Shown piece by piece: positions 9,957-23,436 of a stretch of 64,000 bases of DNA. The DNA lies in assembly GCA_032209605.1 (NCBI GenBank), contig JASFXZ010000009.1:11643553-11707552 (forward strand). The letters run 5' to 3'. Both the position numbers and the translations under genes were made by a program. The notes under the pieces are model-generated. The model saw only the letters and a list, made by a program, of their open reading frames with translations. It was not told the origin of the DNA and did no database searches. The number at the start of each line of letters is the position of its first letter. The first letter of the stretch is position 1. This DNA is from Mactromeris polynyma (Eukaryota > Mollusca > Bivalvia > Venerida > Mactridae).

Positions 9957-11344
9957 AATGATTACGTTCAATTATTGAGACTGTTCATGGTCAATTTTAT
10001 ATAATGCAAAAACCTGAAGGTCTTATTATTAGACGAAAACCAAACTAGTTATAACACTCTACAGATGACAAACAGAAATAAGTGCTTGAATAAGGTCCAC
10101 AAAATAAACTTGTTTAAAAGAATGAAAAAACAGAAAAAATAACTAATACTTTTAATAAAAGTTCAATTTCATATGCTAAATCAAAGAAATGCGCTATTTA
10201 TATGTAATGAATTACTTATCGTGTGATGATGCTTTTCTGCCAATTTGAAGAATTACACGAATCCCCCTAACTGGTGTTGAGACGAAGGCCGCGGACACTT
10301 CCTGTTCCACTTCCGGTCTTTTCAAATTTCCAATTTTTGCTTGGATACAAGTGGAAATCTCGTGTAACAAGTTCACATAAATAACGCCGTTGTTAGATTC
10401 AGGAGTACAACAAATTGCACTTATAGTCCTACAGGATATACAATTTTAGCCACATTTAAGAAAGGGCATACTTTTTTTCATCACTTTAGTGGACAAACTA
10501 CCCTCGCATATACCTGTTGGACACTTTTTCACTCAAAACGTGATGCGTTAAACGACTGTATCACAAAACAACACATGTAGAAAAAGAAATCAAAAGAAAG
10601 ACTGCCAGTAAAAGCAGCAAGTCAAAAATACCAAAATTTGAGTATTTGTTCGCATGGATGTACTTACGATCGAATAAACATTTTGGTTTTTAAAGAAAAA
10701 ATACTGTATGATCAGAATTTTGAACTTTCATAACATTTAGCACAGAAATAAGAAATTTATGTCAATTTTAAAATTGATGCGTTAGAACCTAGGGTGAGTG
10801 TATACATATATATATATGACATTTAAAGCCTTGCTCGATTTGTTCAGTTCTGTTGAAAAATTTGATTTGCAGTATAATATATTCGTTGTACAGGTTGTTT
10901 ACAGGGTATATGGGGAATATAACCTGTCTGCGATTCATATAACCCTTTGCTGTATAACTAATTATATACGGAACGCCAAAAGAAACGCAACATTTTTAAA
11001 ATGCATATATTTTTAAACACATTTCATGTATATTTTCTTCACCTGTGTAAGTAGTAAACCGTTTAGTCGTATGTGTACAACAGAAGACACTGCTCAGCTC
11101 TATAACGGAGTCGAGTTGGAAATACAAAAGACGAATCGCACAGTCTTTAAACAAATGCACAATCCCGGCATGTGTATATGACGAAAATCACATGGACATG
11201 ACACTGAATGCTCCGCAAAATTCAAACGTTTACAGTATATGTTAATGTCTCCTTAATGTCATCGACGACAACTGTTCACATCATTCATTCACCCATAAAC
11301 AAACCAATACCGGAATAATTGTCTGTCTGTGCAATGAATAATGA
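9957..11344. other. AT-rich stretch; one Tc1/mariner-end-like word
   Basis: No gene recognised. GGAACGCCAAAAGAAACGCA near 10971-10990 resembles the terminal repeats of some invertebrate Tc1/mariner elements, but I see no partner end. Confidence 0.4.
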
Positions 11345-11405
11345 ATTTCAGGCATTGTCCTATGCATGTGGCTTTCCTGTAGCAACTTAGTTTCTCTCTT
11401 TCAGC
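11345..11405 (+). repeat. Dispersed family A, terminal fragment
   Basis: TGTCCTATGCATGTGGCTTT, then CCTGTAGCAACTTAGTTTCT: only the constant end of family A. Confidence 0.7.
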
Positions 11406-11810
11406 ACATAGTTTGCTGCTAAATGTCTTGCCAGACGGTACTAATAAACATTTATGTTTTTCCATCATTCAACGATAATAAAACTACAAGAAAACGCATA
11501 TTCGGACATTGTACCTTAAAGTTTTAATAATTCTTACCAAACAATGATTTTGTTACAGGACCATGAAGGTATTTGATGTGTTTTACAGACCTTGTAACAT
11601 TTATTTGATGGTTATGATAATAATAATTAATTTTACCTTTAGTGTCTACACAAATAGCCTTTCCGTGTAATTACGCAATTCATATTTCTTGCTATAACTT
11701 ATAGCAAATTTAAATAGGCGATAATATTGTAGTTTTAATTCCGTGATGTTTATAAGAATAAACGAATTATTTAATTAAACCTGTTTTTGTGTATCTTTCA
11801 ATTCCTTTTT
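11406..11810. other. AT-rich spacer, no feature seen
   Basis: No coding signal or repeat noticed. Confidence 0.5.
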
Positions 11811-12086
11811 ATACGCCCGTTTGAAAAATCGCCCCAGGCACTTCTGAATTATGGCCCTTGAATTATCCAAAATTTGCCAAATTAGCCTTGTCCGCTCTCT
11901 AAGTCAAACAGTTTTCATCTGATCTTCACCTAACTAGGTGAAAATGTTTGTGGGCATAATATCTCGGCCAAGTTCGATAACCAGTCATATCGCTCATGTC
12001 ACCCGGGAGTTACCACCCTTTGATTTTAGAAATTACCTAAAATTTGTCTTGTTTTTACTATGAGCTCTGACTTATGACGGGCGTAT
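11811..12086. repeat. 276-bp element with perfect 10-bp terminal inverted repeats
   Basis: Bounded by ATACGCCCGT (11811-11820) and its exact complement ACGGGCGTAT (12077-12086). The interior holds two diverged sub-blocks with landmarks TTATGGCCCTTGAATTATCC and TTACCACCCTTTGATTTTAG, each followed by AAAATTTG and CTTGT, so it is an internal tandem duplication. No coding sequence. Confidence 0.7.
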
Positions 12087-15000
12087 TTAGTGACAGTTTG
12101 GCACTCATGTTATTTAATATTATTATGAATACTGCTATGAATATTGATCGACGTGTATTCAATTTAATTGCCAGTATGGTAAGTAGATTTGTACAAGGGA
12201 CATTCAGTTCGCACATACACATGTATACTAAAGATGGCTCGAACTTATTGCAAGATGCGACGACTGTTCGAGATTCTGAAGTTCTACTGTATTTTGTCAT
12301 TTACCGCGCGCAGTCTTGTACACTTTATTTAAATTGTTTTAGCAGAATCTTGTAAATGTATTATTTGTAAAAAGGGTAATGCTCTCCGGAGTGAATACAC
12401 CAGCATCACATGGAATAGTTCGATGGATTATTTGATTTTAACAACATTCCAAAGCAGTTGGTTGGATTTTGCCAAGTTAATATGTTGTTTTTAAAATATT
12501 GCCATAGGAAATTGGCGTTGTCTTCGACCTTGAATTGTCAAACTTTTTACATGAAAACACAAACTCACAGAATTGTAATGAAGCATTGAAGCAGAATAAT
12601 TCGATTTGAATAATTTAACAGCAACAATATTTTACAGAATATTTCGGTTTGCGAAAATTCTAATCTTTCATTAGAATAAACGTAGTTCTGGACAATCGAA
12701 TGGCAGCACGTGGGTTATGTCAGCAATGATAACAAGGAAGCAGCAATGTTCCTCGGATATTCGGACCGTATTCTCGTGTACCCTAGTCCCGGTATAGTCC
12801 ATTATTTAATACAGATAGGACATAAAAACTCAGAACGTCGAGCAGGAAATAAAGCACGCAAAGCGCACAGCCAACCTAAATCAATCACGGAGACCAAAAA
12901 CTTATACAAACACGTAAAACCTGTCAAACAATACAACGGACAAGCGAAAATGATACGTGAAACTAGGAATACAGTCATGTGTCGGCCATCACAAGACAGT
13001 TTAGTCAGTTATGGAGTAAATTACGACATTTCAAATAGTTCGAGCGGTCGTTTGTTAGTTTTAATATTTGAATAGTCAGTCAAGTGATCTACAACTATTA
13101 TATTTACCATGTCCTCAAATGTATATAGTTTTGTTGTTTCTTGTTGTGTTGAATTACAAACTTCTACTGATATGCAGTGCTTATCCACATTTGCAATAAC
13201 GTTCCCTTTATACATTTGTTTTCAACGTAACAATCCACAATTCTTTCAAATAAGTAGTTGGCTTAATAATAATTCACTCACATGGCTACAAAGGTCTTTC
13301 TTCGAAATTATGGTACGCGTCATATAATGCGTTCTCCAGAGAATGGCACTCTTAGCACTAATAATTAAATAACTTAGAACGCCATAAATATCACGACAAA
13401 TCCTCATTAGATTAATACTTGACAGTAATGCAAAGTTAGTGATTCAGTTCTGATGTTTTAAGAAGACGCGATATGATAAATTTCAATCCGTTCATATTAT
13501 GTATACGATTGATTTCCTATGGGAAGTCAACGATTACCACATTGATTATAGAAATGAGATTTATGATAAATTCAATATTTGTACGGTCATGTACTTTGTC
13601 ATTTGTACAGACTGATGCTGATTAAGACGTGAGGGGACCAGTTCTTGGTAAGATATTGTGTATTTTGATTAATACAAATACTGAAACAAGGTAAATTAAT
13701 GGTATACAACACATTAATCATACTAACCATGTGTTTACCACGGAATAATACACCAATCATTGTTCGTGGCCCCGATTGTGGGATAAACTAAAAGCGGATA
13801 AGTTGTAGCTGACTAACGGGCAAATCGCTCTTGGTTGAACCAGTGTTCAGTCAGGGCTCGGCTTGCGAATATGTAAAAAGTCTATGTTAATAAGAAACTA
13901 GAAAGATATTAAAAAAAATAATGGAACTCTAATTTCGCCAGAGGGATACGCTACAGGGAAAGTGAATTATCTTATCGAGACACCCCATTTTGTGCCTCTC
14001 AGCTTATAATATGAACCAATCAAATCGTCTAATGTGTTGCATATTTAAACAACGCGCTTCATATACAACATTTTATTGTTCTAAATTGTAGATCAAAATC
14101 AATATTATACAGCTACGCCGAATAAATGGTAATCAATCATAAAAATCACCAATCGCGGAAATATTTGTATTGCGCATCATTTATTCAACGTATTAGTAAA
14201 TGACGTCAAGAGAGTTCATGTTTGTTTACACGTCAACAACCAACGACTGACAACAAACATTAAACTATTTTGTTGTAACTTGAAAAGACATTTTCTTTGT
14301 TCAGGTTTGCTAGAAAAATACTAAACATATTGATTTACTTGAGGAGAAGTTGACCCAGAAATGCAAGTGATAAAAAGTGTGTTTTTCTCGTTGGTTGACC
14401 GCTGTGGTCTGCGAAAATCGTATATTTGAATTTGTCCTTGGATGAATATTCCATGACTAAGGGATTGCAATAACTCAATCTGTAGACAAAACATGGTTGT
14501 AAATCTTGATTTCTTTATTATGCTGACTGAGCATTGATGACATCACTACGTTGAGTTAATATAAGAAAGATGTGTTTCATATGGTTATCGTGTTTAAAAC
14601 ATTTAAGCCGGTATAGTCAACGGTAACTTAGACAGTGTTTTACAATCAGCAGATGCTGTCACTTTGTATCTGAAGGAAATAAATAAAATCATGTGTACCT
14701 AGTATATCCCAGTAAGCGCGTGACTTCACTTCAGTGTCGAGAATTACAATAAAGAAATTTAATTGTTCCATGGAACTCCAGGGCATATTTTTCTATACAC
14801 AAAGTACAACCCGCAAACATTTCCACTGCAATAAGAATGTCATTGGTTTCTTAAATGCATGTTAAAATTTAAAATACAATAATTGACAAAGACTGAAGGC
14901 AACATCGAATGACATATTAATTGAATGACATATTAATTGAAGAAAAGGACAGGACTAAATTGCTTTACAGAGAACGCTAATCCAATCCACCAATCAACAA

Positions 15001-16624
15001 ACAGAGTATGACTACCTTATGTGTTCGTCATATCAGGCATATAAATATTTCTGCCGATCAGATGCATTCACATTCATAACGTGGTATGATACATTACACA
15101 CACACAATTACATTGCTTATTTCTGTTTGCAAACGGTAACTTGTTACGGAGCTGAGGAGGCTTGCATAATATCAAACATGCAATTAGGATATTAAGACTA
15201 TATGTTGAACCTGCCAGAAGTTTATGCAAATTCTCGAACGAACCTACCGATGACGATAAGCAAATGGCTCTCAGCAGTGTGTGTCATAAGCAGATTAACT
15301 AATATCTATTATACGAGCACTTGGGTAACGACCAATAGACTTGCGCATGGGAATTGCGCCATTCGCATTATTACATATATCATCCAATTAATCCTATTTC
15401 TTGATTATTTTAGAATATTTATTTGGTTTATTAACATAGCTCGGATATCAGCTGTAGAAAGGTAGACCTGATACTGTTTACAATTTGTTAACATAGATGT
15501 AATCATTGAAATAATGCGCGTGTGTGAAAATGTCAACTAATAAGGTTATATTAGTGAGATAGCAATTTGGTTTTCAATGCCATATTTGCTTTAAATTATT
15601 CTGACCAGAAGTTCGTTTTGTTCACATAAAATAAACTGAATAAAAGTTGCTTTTATTATGTCGCGCTTGTGTTAGTACATTGATAGACGTTCCCTCGACT
15701 TAACCCTTTCACTTCTGGTATATAACTGAACAATTGCGGAGCAGCAAAATTAATGTCACAACCTCAAATCAAAACTTGCCATGAAAGATTTCGACAAATT
15801 AAAAGGGCAGAGACACACATCGAGGGACACAAAAAAATCAAAATAATAAGGAAAAGGGAAACAATAAACATAGCGTCATAAACGAACTAAACAACATGAA
15901 TGACACAGGACTACAAGACAAAACAACAATCGAATTAAGGCACTACATGAACCTACAGCCTCGTAAATGTAAGGAAAAATACTTGGGGATAAAAGTTAAG
16001 TATCACGCTAACTTTGTACTTAACCATACTAAGAGCATTAAAAAGCCACTGACAGTTCAGAGTCTTCGCGACGAATGGCCCTACTTTTTCATTGTTTCAT
16101 TGGTATATCTTAATATTTTATTATAGCATATTATGTATTGGTCATAGAAAAAGAGAGACAACAGTGAAAGTGTTCACATTTTCGACACCCGATTTGAAAT
16201 AAGTTTGAAAGACCATAATGGTGGAATATGCAAAACAAAACTGGCTATTTAGTTTACGCCGTACACTGCTGACATTACACCTAAAACATATTCGTTCAGC
16301 AGAAACCTACGTAGAATATTAATGCCTAAGAACACTGTAATGTTGTCATTAGTTATGTTCTCATAAAAAACGTTGGTGTTATTGTTTCACACCAGGATGC
16401 AGACTAATAATCTCTTGTTGAACCGTATTACAGTACGTTTAGGTATGAACGGCGATATTGTACAATAATTTTGTAATAATTCCAGCATTTTGCTAACAAA
16501 GATATGACTTTGTAACATCGGAAGGTTGTCAACGTTTCCTACTTGATATTCGTCTTGCAAAATTAATAAGTTTGTCGACATGTTGATATAATAACCTAAA
16601 TGAGTAATAAGGAGCTGTTCTACT
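12087..16624. other. Long AT-rich stretch without recognisable genes
   Basis: Short open frames (for example 12710-13075, 121 codons, and 15202-15465, 87 codons) match nothing I recognise and have no supporting signals. A 17-bp exact tandem duplication containing GAATGACATATTAATT is at about 14908-14941. I see no RNA genes. Confidence 0.5.
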
Positions 16625-17715
16625 GTGGATCTCTGTATGAGCATATGTGATATGTACATGGATCTCTGTATGATAATATGTGATATGTACATGGATCTCT
16701 GTATGATAATATGTGATATGTACATGGATCTCTGTATGATAATATGTGATATGTACACGGATCTCTGTATGATAATATGTGATATGTACATGGATCTCTC
16801 TATGAGCCTCTGTGACATGTACATGGATCGCTGTATGGGCCTCTGTGATATGTACATGGATCTCTGTATGAGCCTCTGTGACATGTACATGGATCGCTGT
16901 ATGGGCCTCTGTGATATGTACACGGATCTCTGTATGGGCCTCTGTGACATGTACACGGATCTCTGTAAGAGCCTCTGTGATATGTACACGGATCTCTGTA
17001 TGAGCCTCTGTGATATGTACACGGATCTCTGTATGAGCCTCTGTGATATGTACACGGATCTCTGTATGAGCCTCTGTGTTATGTACACGGATCTCTGTAT
17101 GAGCCTCTGTGACATGTACACGGATCTCTGTATGGGCCTCTGTGATATGTACACGGATCTCTGTATGAGCCTCTGTGATATGTACACGGATCTCTGTATG
17201 AGCCTCTGTGATATGTACACGGATCTCTGTATGAGCCTCTGTGACATGTACACGGATCTCTGTATGGGCCTCTGTGATGTAAACACGGATCTCTGTACGA
17301 GCCTCTGTGATATGTACACGGATCGCTGTATGAGCCTCTGTGACATGTACACGGATATCTGTATGAGCTTCTGTGACATGTACACGGATCTCTGTATGAG
17401 CTTCTGTGACATGTACACGGATCTCTGTATGAGCTTCTGTGACATGTACACGGATCTCTGTATGAGCCTCTGTGACATGTACACGGATCTCTGTATGAGC
17501 CTCTGCGATATGTACATGGATTTCTGTATGAGCCTCTGTGATGTGTACACGGATCTTTGTATGAGCCTCTGTGACATGTACACGGATCTATGTATGGGCC
17601 TCTGTGACATGTACACGGATCGCTGTGTGAGCCTCTGTGATATGTTCACGGATCTCCGTATGAACCTCTGTGATATGTACACGGATCTCTGTATGGGCCT
17701 CTGTGATATGTACAC
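16625..17715. repeat. 33-bp minisatellite, about 33 units, open on both strands
   Basis: Period 33 bp; typical unit core CTGTATGAGCCTCTGTGATA then TGTACACGGATCT. The first five or six units (to about 16800) carry GATAATATGTGATATGTACA instead. Three adjacent units at about 17365-17460 share GAGCTTCTG, a mark of recent local duplication. Because the period is 11 codons, the plus strand encodes a Cys-rich repeat (DMYTDLCMSLC) for 381 codons. The minus strand encodes SQRLIQRSVYM repeats for over 400. Neither shows codon-level constraint, and I treat both as by-products. Confidence 0.95.
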
Positions 17716-19500
17716 ACTCGTTCCTTTGTGGCATAAAACATGTACATCGCTAGGTTACGTACTACGTTAATGTTTTGTGAAGACATTGAAATACAAAACA
17801 TTTCAATAGATGCATTGATCTGGTTTATATCGGGAATATATCTGCAACGTATATTTTTATACAAGGGACATAAAAGCAAGAAATGATGTTCGTCTTCAAC
17901 GAAACCTTCACAATATCGACTAGTACGATACTCTTGCAATAAGCCAACATGTCTTCCCTTTTCGATAATAAGATTATGCGCAGAACGTCTAAAATTAGCC
18001 ATACAGTGTTCAAATTTGTAAATGTCAACAATTTGTACACACTTTGCTACATCATATGTAAGTTTAAAGTTAACATGATGAAACAATGGACTCGATTCGG
18101 AACGTCTAGTCCTCCATATTTGAATGTATTCATCCTTAAGTCTGTGTATGTATTCAAGTAAAACAATCTATGGTTAAACTCACCCATTGCCTCCCAGATA
18201 TATCCAAATCCATTTGATACAAATTCAGCCTTACATCAGATACCCAGCAGTTATTATAACCCAGATTATCATAAAGAACTAACATTTCATAACAAAGTTT
18301 GAAAACGTGTTAGATAAGGTATACAGGTAAATTGGTGAAGGGTGTTTAAGAGACTCATTAATGCTTTCTTAGCTTTGACAGTGTATTTGTAAACAATATA
18401 TAAGTAAAATCATTACCAACCCCAATTTTACAGTTGTCAAATGTCCACTTTTCTGCTCGAGATAATGTGGCACCTCGTTTTAAAACCATTAATTTTGGTT
18501 TATTAACATTCACAACCAACTTACTTCTTCTGGAAAAATAAAGTAAAATATTAAGTTGTCTTTGAAGACCAGCAACTGTATCTGAGATCATTGCAATATC
18601 GTCAGCAAACATGATAAGGAATATTTTGGTAAAACTCTGAACTCCCCTAGTATTCCAATCACAAAGATGTGTGTACAGCTCATCAATAAACATGGCAAAT
18701 AGTATCGGGCTCAAATAACACCCTTTTCTTAAACCAACAAGGCATGTAAATGTGTCTGTAAAACCCTGGTTTGTCTACACACAACCGTGTACATAGATTG
18801 ACTTTCCTTTCATACTCCAGTATTTACGAATGATTGAATAAAGTATAAAACCATTATCTATTGTTGAATATCCCTTCCGGACTCCCCCTTGACTTTCACA
18901 TATTTTATCATAAGCTTGAGTATGAAAGGTCAGCCGTTTTTTGTTAAAACGGAAATATAAAATGTGCTCCAAATATCTATGAGGGCAGTCCCTCTGTAAT
19001 TATCAGTATTATTAATACTTCCTTTTTTGTGTAAAGGAATAATAATATGTTTGTCCATTGTTCTGGGAGCTCCCATCTTGTAAACAGTCTATTAAAAGGT
19101 TTGCATATCAATGGTAACAATACACGAATGCCATATACTATGTTCTTTCCACCAACTGACTTATTCAAATTGATTGAGTTAATGCTTTCTATGATTTCGT
19201 GATCGGTAATAGGAGAGTTAAACACTTTATATTGAATGGCATCTAGATTGTCTTCAATATTATCACATCGAGCTGCCTTAACATTACTGGTATCACCTTC
19301 TGAAGCAAATAGTCTACTAAAATGTTCATACCAAGCATCTAGAGAAATGTCTGAGTTGATTCTGGGTTTACCTGTTAATTTCTTGATTTCCCGCCAGAAC
19401 ATTATTGGGTCATTCATAGAGGGATCAAGTATGGGTCTCCATTCAGAGTATTGCATCCCTTCACATATATACATGAATCGAACTCTGTGTCGTTGTCCAT
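17716..19500 (-). pseudogene. Degraded non-LTR retrotransposon, reverse transcriptase and C-terminus
   Basis: Read on the minus strand. 19474-18977 matches the region before and at the start of reverse transcriptase (FWREIKKLTGK, SLDAWYEHFSRLFAS, PLICKPFNRLF). 18972-18775 has GGVRKGYSTIDNGFILYSII. The same frame then resumes after a stop with CLVGLRKGCYLSPILF, FADDIAM (catalytic motif) and GLQRQLNILLYFS. The palm motif A region, which carries the first catalytic Asp and lies between YVHG and the LSPILF block, is deleted. 18357-18087 is heavily shifted but still shows RLKDEYIQIWRTRR. 18086 downward carries ANFRRSAHNLIIEKGRHVGL and VEDEHHFLLLCPLYKNIRC, the family's C-terminal Cys/His segment. 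The 3' end runs directly into the minisatellite. Endonuclease sequence is not recognisable. The clade is not determined. Confidence 0.88.
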
Positions 19501-19969
19501 ATTAATACTGTACTTGGTATGTTACAAGTGTAACAAGGAAACAGTGAAACTAGAATAAGTTACAAAACATAACAATTCATAAATAGTTGACTAGTTTTAA
19601 GACAGACGGTGTCTAGATGCTTATGTTGCCAATCTTTGTACTATCACTCTTTGCCACGAATTACTCAATATGGTATTGATCTACATACGTTTGACAAATG
19701 ATATATCAAAACATGCCTCTCCCACATGATAGGTTTTATACAAAAACATATATTTTCTGTCGAGGGAAGGTTTATCCATTATCCTGTTTACCACTTTATC
19801 GTACTTCGAATGAACACAATTTCCATACATTTCCATAATACTTATTTTGACATACTGGCATAACATCACATAATGGATGAGGGATAGGTAGGTAGTTAAA
19901 TGTACTTGTACTTTTAGTATCGTTGTTGTTAAAAGGCGTTACTCACAGTTATACCATAATCGTCAAGAA
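19501..19969. other. AT-rich spacer, no feature seen
   Basis: May hold further unrecognisable non-LTR element sequence. Nothing definite. Confidence 0.45.
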
Positions 19970-20285
19970 AACAGAGAGAATACGTAACTACAGGGAACGC
20001 CACATACACAAGACAGTGCCTTCCCACGCAGACCTCCGGAAAAACAACAATCCACAAAACATAAGGCACTTAACGGAATCAAATGGTACACATATTGAGG
20101 AACAGAGGCACAAGGAATGGACCGGCAGACCACACGGAATAACTAGGAGAATCAAAGTGGACACTGAAGGGAGGTGGAGGGGGGAATTAATGGATGGATA
20201 ATATCACAGGATAAGTCAAGACAACTGGCCGCAATAGGCCAAAAATGGGCAGGAAACAATCTGAATAAGCCATAATTCTTGAAAT
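19970..20285 (-). repeat. Dispersed family A, copy 5
   Basis: Begins AGAGAATACGTAACTACAGG, with GAACGCCACATACACAAGAC, GGAAAAACAACAATCCACAA, GGACCGGCAGACCACACGG and GGATAAGTCAAGACAACTGG. The same blocks in the same order as copies 1, 6 and 8. Confidence 0.87.
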
Positions 20286-21689
20286 ACCAAAGCACAGCTC
20301 CGAGAAAAGTGAAATGTGATGTTTCAAGCGTTGTTGTGTGACATTTTGTTGAAAATCGAGTTTCCTCAGATGTTTCTTGATTATATACGGGCTACTGTTA
20401 ATTTGATAAGTGGTATGAAATGTACATTCGAGGGTCGATCAAAATGTATTTATGTAGTTGTTACATGCTGAAAAATTACGTAGATGCTGACAATGTGTTG
20501 ATTGCTTTATGGGTCGTAATTGTTGGTAATTGTGCTTAATTACATTGTTAGCGAGATACATAACACATCATAAATGTTTTGCCAATATAAATGTAGAATC
20601 ACTCAAATATTGATCATGCAATTGCCAATCACCACTTACATAAGGAGCGTGTTATCTTACACAATGCTAAACATGTACAGTCATGAGTTATCAGTCATCA
20701 GTCTATTACTTTTAATATACATTGAATACCGTACATACGAAATACCGGTGGTGTTTTCTTCATAGTTTTATTATTTCTCACATTTTATGATTTTGCGTTA
20801 TTGTATAAAATTATGACAGCGTGCACATAAACATCGTGAAAGTCCTGATTGCACAGTCCATGCTTTAAAATATTCGGATTCGAAATTGTAGTACGAGTAT
20901 TCCTGGCTAAAACCATCCCTGATTTATGATAGTTAGATAAGTGTTACTTTCTTCTCCGGATTGTTATAATTCTGATAGTCTCCATCACATTTTTCACGTT
21001 AAATTTCCATAAAAAAACAAAATAAGTATATAACGTCAGGCTTAATTCCAATGATTTTCAGATTCCATCTATTTAAATAATCGCCGTATATAACCAAAAC
21101 CATTGCAGTAAAATCATTATGACACATCAAATAATAACAAATAGCTATAAATTACTCATAATGGCGTTACATGACCAATTTCTTTGAAGGATAGTAAGGG
21201 TGTTCATTGGAACGAGTTTTCGGATTTGTTGTTGACAGAGTCGTTGTTGTAATATGAGCGCCTTTTAAAAAGTAGACGTTGTAAAGAATTATGGTTTAAT
21301 CAGGTTTAACATTTGTAATTTTACAATAATTATTCCTGTAACATTTCATTCCTCAAACTCTCCAACAGGCAGATCAGTGTCTTTTGTAGTTAAAACATGT
21401 ATGTTTATCTGAGTCATTCACAGAATTTACGACGTGCTGTCTCACAAAAATGTCAAATACTGCTTTTCACGCGTTTGCTGTCAGTTCTTTCTCTCAGAAA
21501 TAATTGTTTGTGGAACTAAATTTGGCATTACTTCCGCCAGTGCTTTAAATGGTCAATTTACAGTGATCGTGTTAGATGGAACAACATATTTTATTATCTG
21601 AATTTGCACATGATAAATGCACATCAAGAAAGCAATATGATAACGAAAATTAGCTGTTTCGCTGTCTTTGATTTAACTTGCAATTGTGA
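20286..21689. other. AT-rich spacer, no feature seen
   Basis: No gene or repeat recognised. Confidence 0.5.
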
Positions 21690-21995
21690 TTGAAGAGAGA
21701 AAAAGTTGTTACATGGAACGTCTCATGCACAAGACAATGCCTCCCCACACTGATCTCCGGGAGTAAAACATCCACACAACATCAGGCATTAAGGACGTGC
21801 AAAGGTAGTGCGCAAGGGAACAGGGGTGCAAGGAATGGCCTAGTCAATCATAAAGGAGAATTGAGGAAGACAAAAGGGGGGATTTAATGGATGGAATACA
21901 TTACGGAGCTAGCAACAAGACGCCGGAAGGGGAAGAACATAACGTGAACACTATATCAAGTGAAAGAACGAGACACAAATATTTATATTCTTGTG
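21690..21995 (-). repeat. Dispersed family A, copy 6
   Basis: Landmarks GAAGAGAGAAAAAGTTGTTA, CATGGAACGTCTCATGCACA, GACAATGCCTCCCCACACTG and GGCATTAAGGACGTGCAAAG match the other long copies. Confidence 0.87.
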
Positions 21996-23436
21996 TTGAC
22001 CATTGGATTCCAGCTTTAGAACTATTTTTGTAGCAAGTAAATCGTATTTTCGTACCAAAATCAACATTTGTGTGCTGTGCTGGCTTATGTCAGCATGACA
22101 TATAACATGACACAAAAGCATGTCATCCCTGTCCTTGAAATCGAACTATACATACATGTAGTAACTTTCCCAGTCCAGAATTAACAAAAATGCTATAATT
22201 GCCAATCTCCGAAGAAATCTCTTGTAGATGACTTTAAAACACTTTAACAGGTCAATAATCACTACCACGACTAGCGAAACCCAAAACAAGTAGAGTCATA
22301 TCCACAACAACAATCATCATCTTTTATTGTTTAATTTTTGTTTGAAAGTTACATTTCTGATCAAAAGCCTCTCATCACTCATTCATAATCGGCTTCCATA
22401 ATATGTAATAAGCGAACGTCTTCACGATGTTTCATTGTTGACTTTGATGTTTCTCTAGTTTCTCTAAGTTGTACAGATTCCAATCTATCACTAAAATAGA
22501 AAGATCAATTACGGGCCGTTTCCGTACAGTCCACTTTGGATTTCCATTTGGAACGTAAAATCAGTGATATCGGTTATTTATCAAGGCAAAACATTAAACA
22601 TAGTTGTCCTCATATAAAGTTCAACTTCATCAATGCCAGTTAAAGATGTATGATGCAGGAAATGGACTTGTCATAATTATATTCTATGAAATATCTCCCA
22701 AATTACTGTTAAATATATGATAACTATTTCAATCTGCGGGTGTCATGATGTACAATGCAACCTTTCTAGAGCAGCCCTCTCTCGAGCAACAAGCTCTCTG
22801 TTACAGCTTAATGCTTTTTTTCCTGTAGTAAATATTTACTTTTAAGAAAACCCTTCAAGAGCAACAACCCCTCAATGATACAATATGCGTTTTCCACAGG
22901 GTGGTGCTCTGTATATGTTGTGGTTCTATATATCCTGTCACCTGTGGACTGAACTATTCATATGCAATATGGTATTATAATGTTCATTTCGTATATAATA
23001 CTTATTTATGACAGTCACCAACTTGGATAAGGTTACAAGTTATTTCTTTAGTATACTTTGATACCAAGGTGGGCCGGCCATTCGCGTTGAGTCTATCTTA
23101 ACGTAAGAGACGAGAATATTAATTAAGTCAACATAGTTGAATAACAACCCTCCTGTTATTTTCACACATCCACTTTTTTCGGCGCATCTGTTTTGAGCTG
23201 GCCTTTGCTACATTCCGGTTCATTTTACAACTTTCGAACAAATCAATGTCTAGTTACAAACACAGAGTTCATTTGTTTCGACATTTGTAACTTTGGTTTT
23301 GATTGGCTCACTCATCGCTGAATGAATTCGTCTAAACAAGAAATAAATTATGGTTTGAATGCAGACAAACGTATTTATGATTGTGCTAACTATTCATTCA
23401 GACAGTAACTAGACTTTTAATAACTGACGAATTATC
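21996..23436. other. AT-rich stretch; one weak repeat-like block
   Basis: About 22760-22860 contains CTCTCTCGAGCAACAAGCTC and is faintly similar to 47308-47400. Otherwise nothing is recognised. Confidence 0.4.

Noticed and set aside
10971..10990. Solo Tc1/mariner terminal repeat marking an element
   Set aside because: No partner end or transposase sequence found nearby.
16625..17715. CRISPR-like array
   Set aside because: A continuous 33-bp minisatellite without spacers.
16387..17770. 442-codon minus and 381-codon plus open frames as repeat proteins
   Set aside because: Both strands are open because the 33-bp unit is a multiple of three without stops. Flanking codons match nothing or belong to the retrotransposon.
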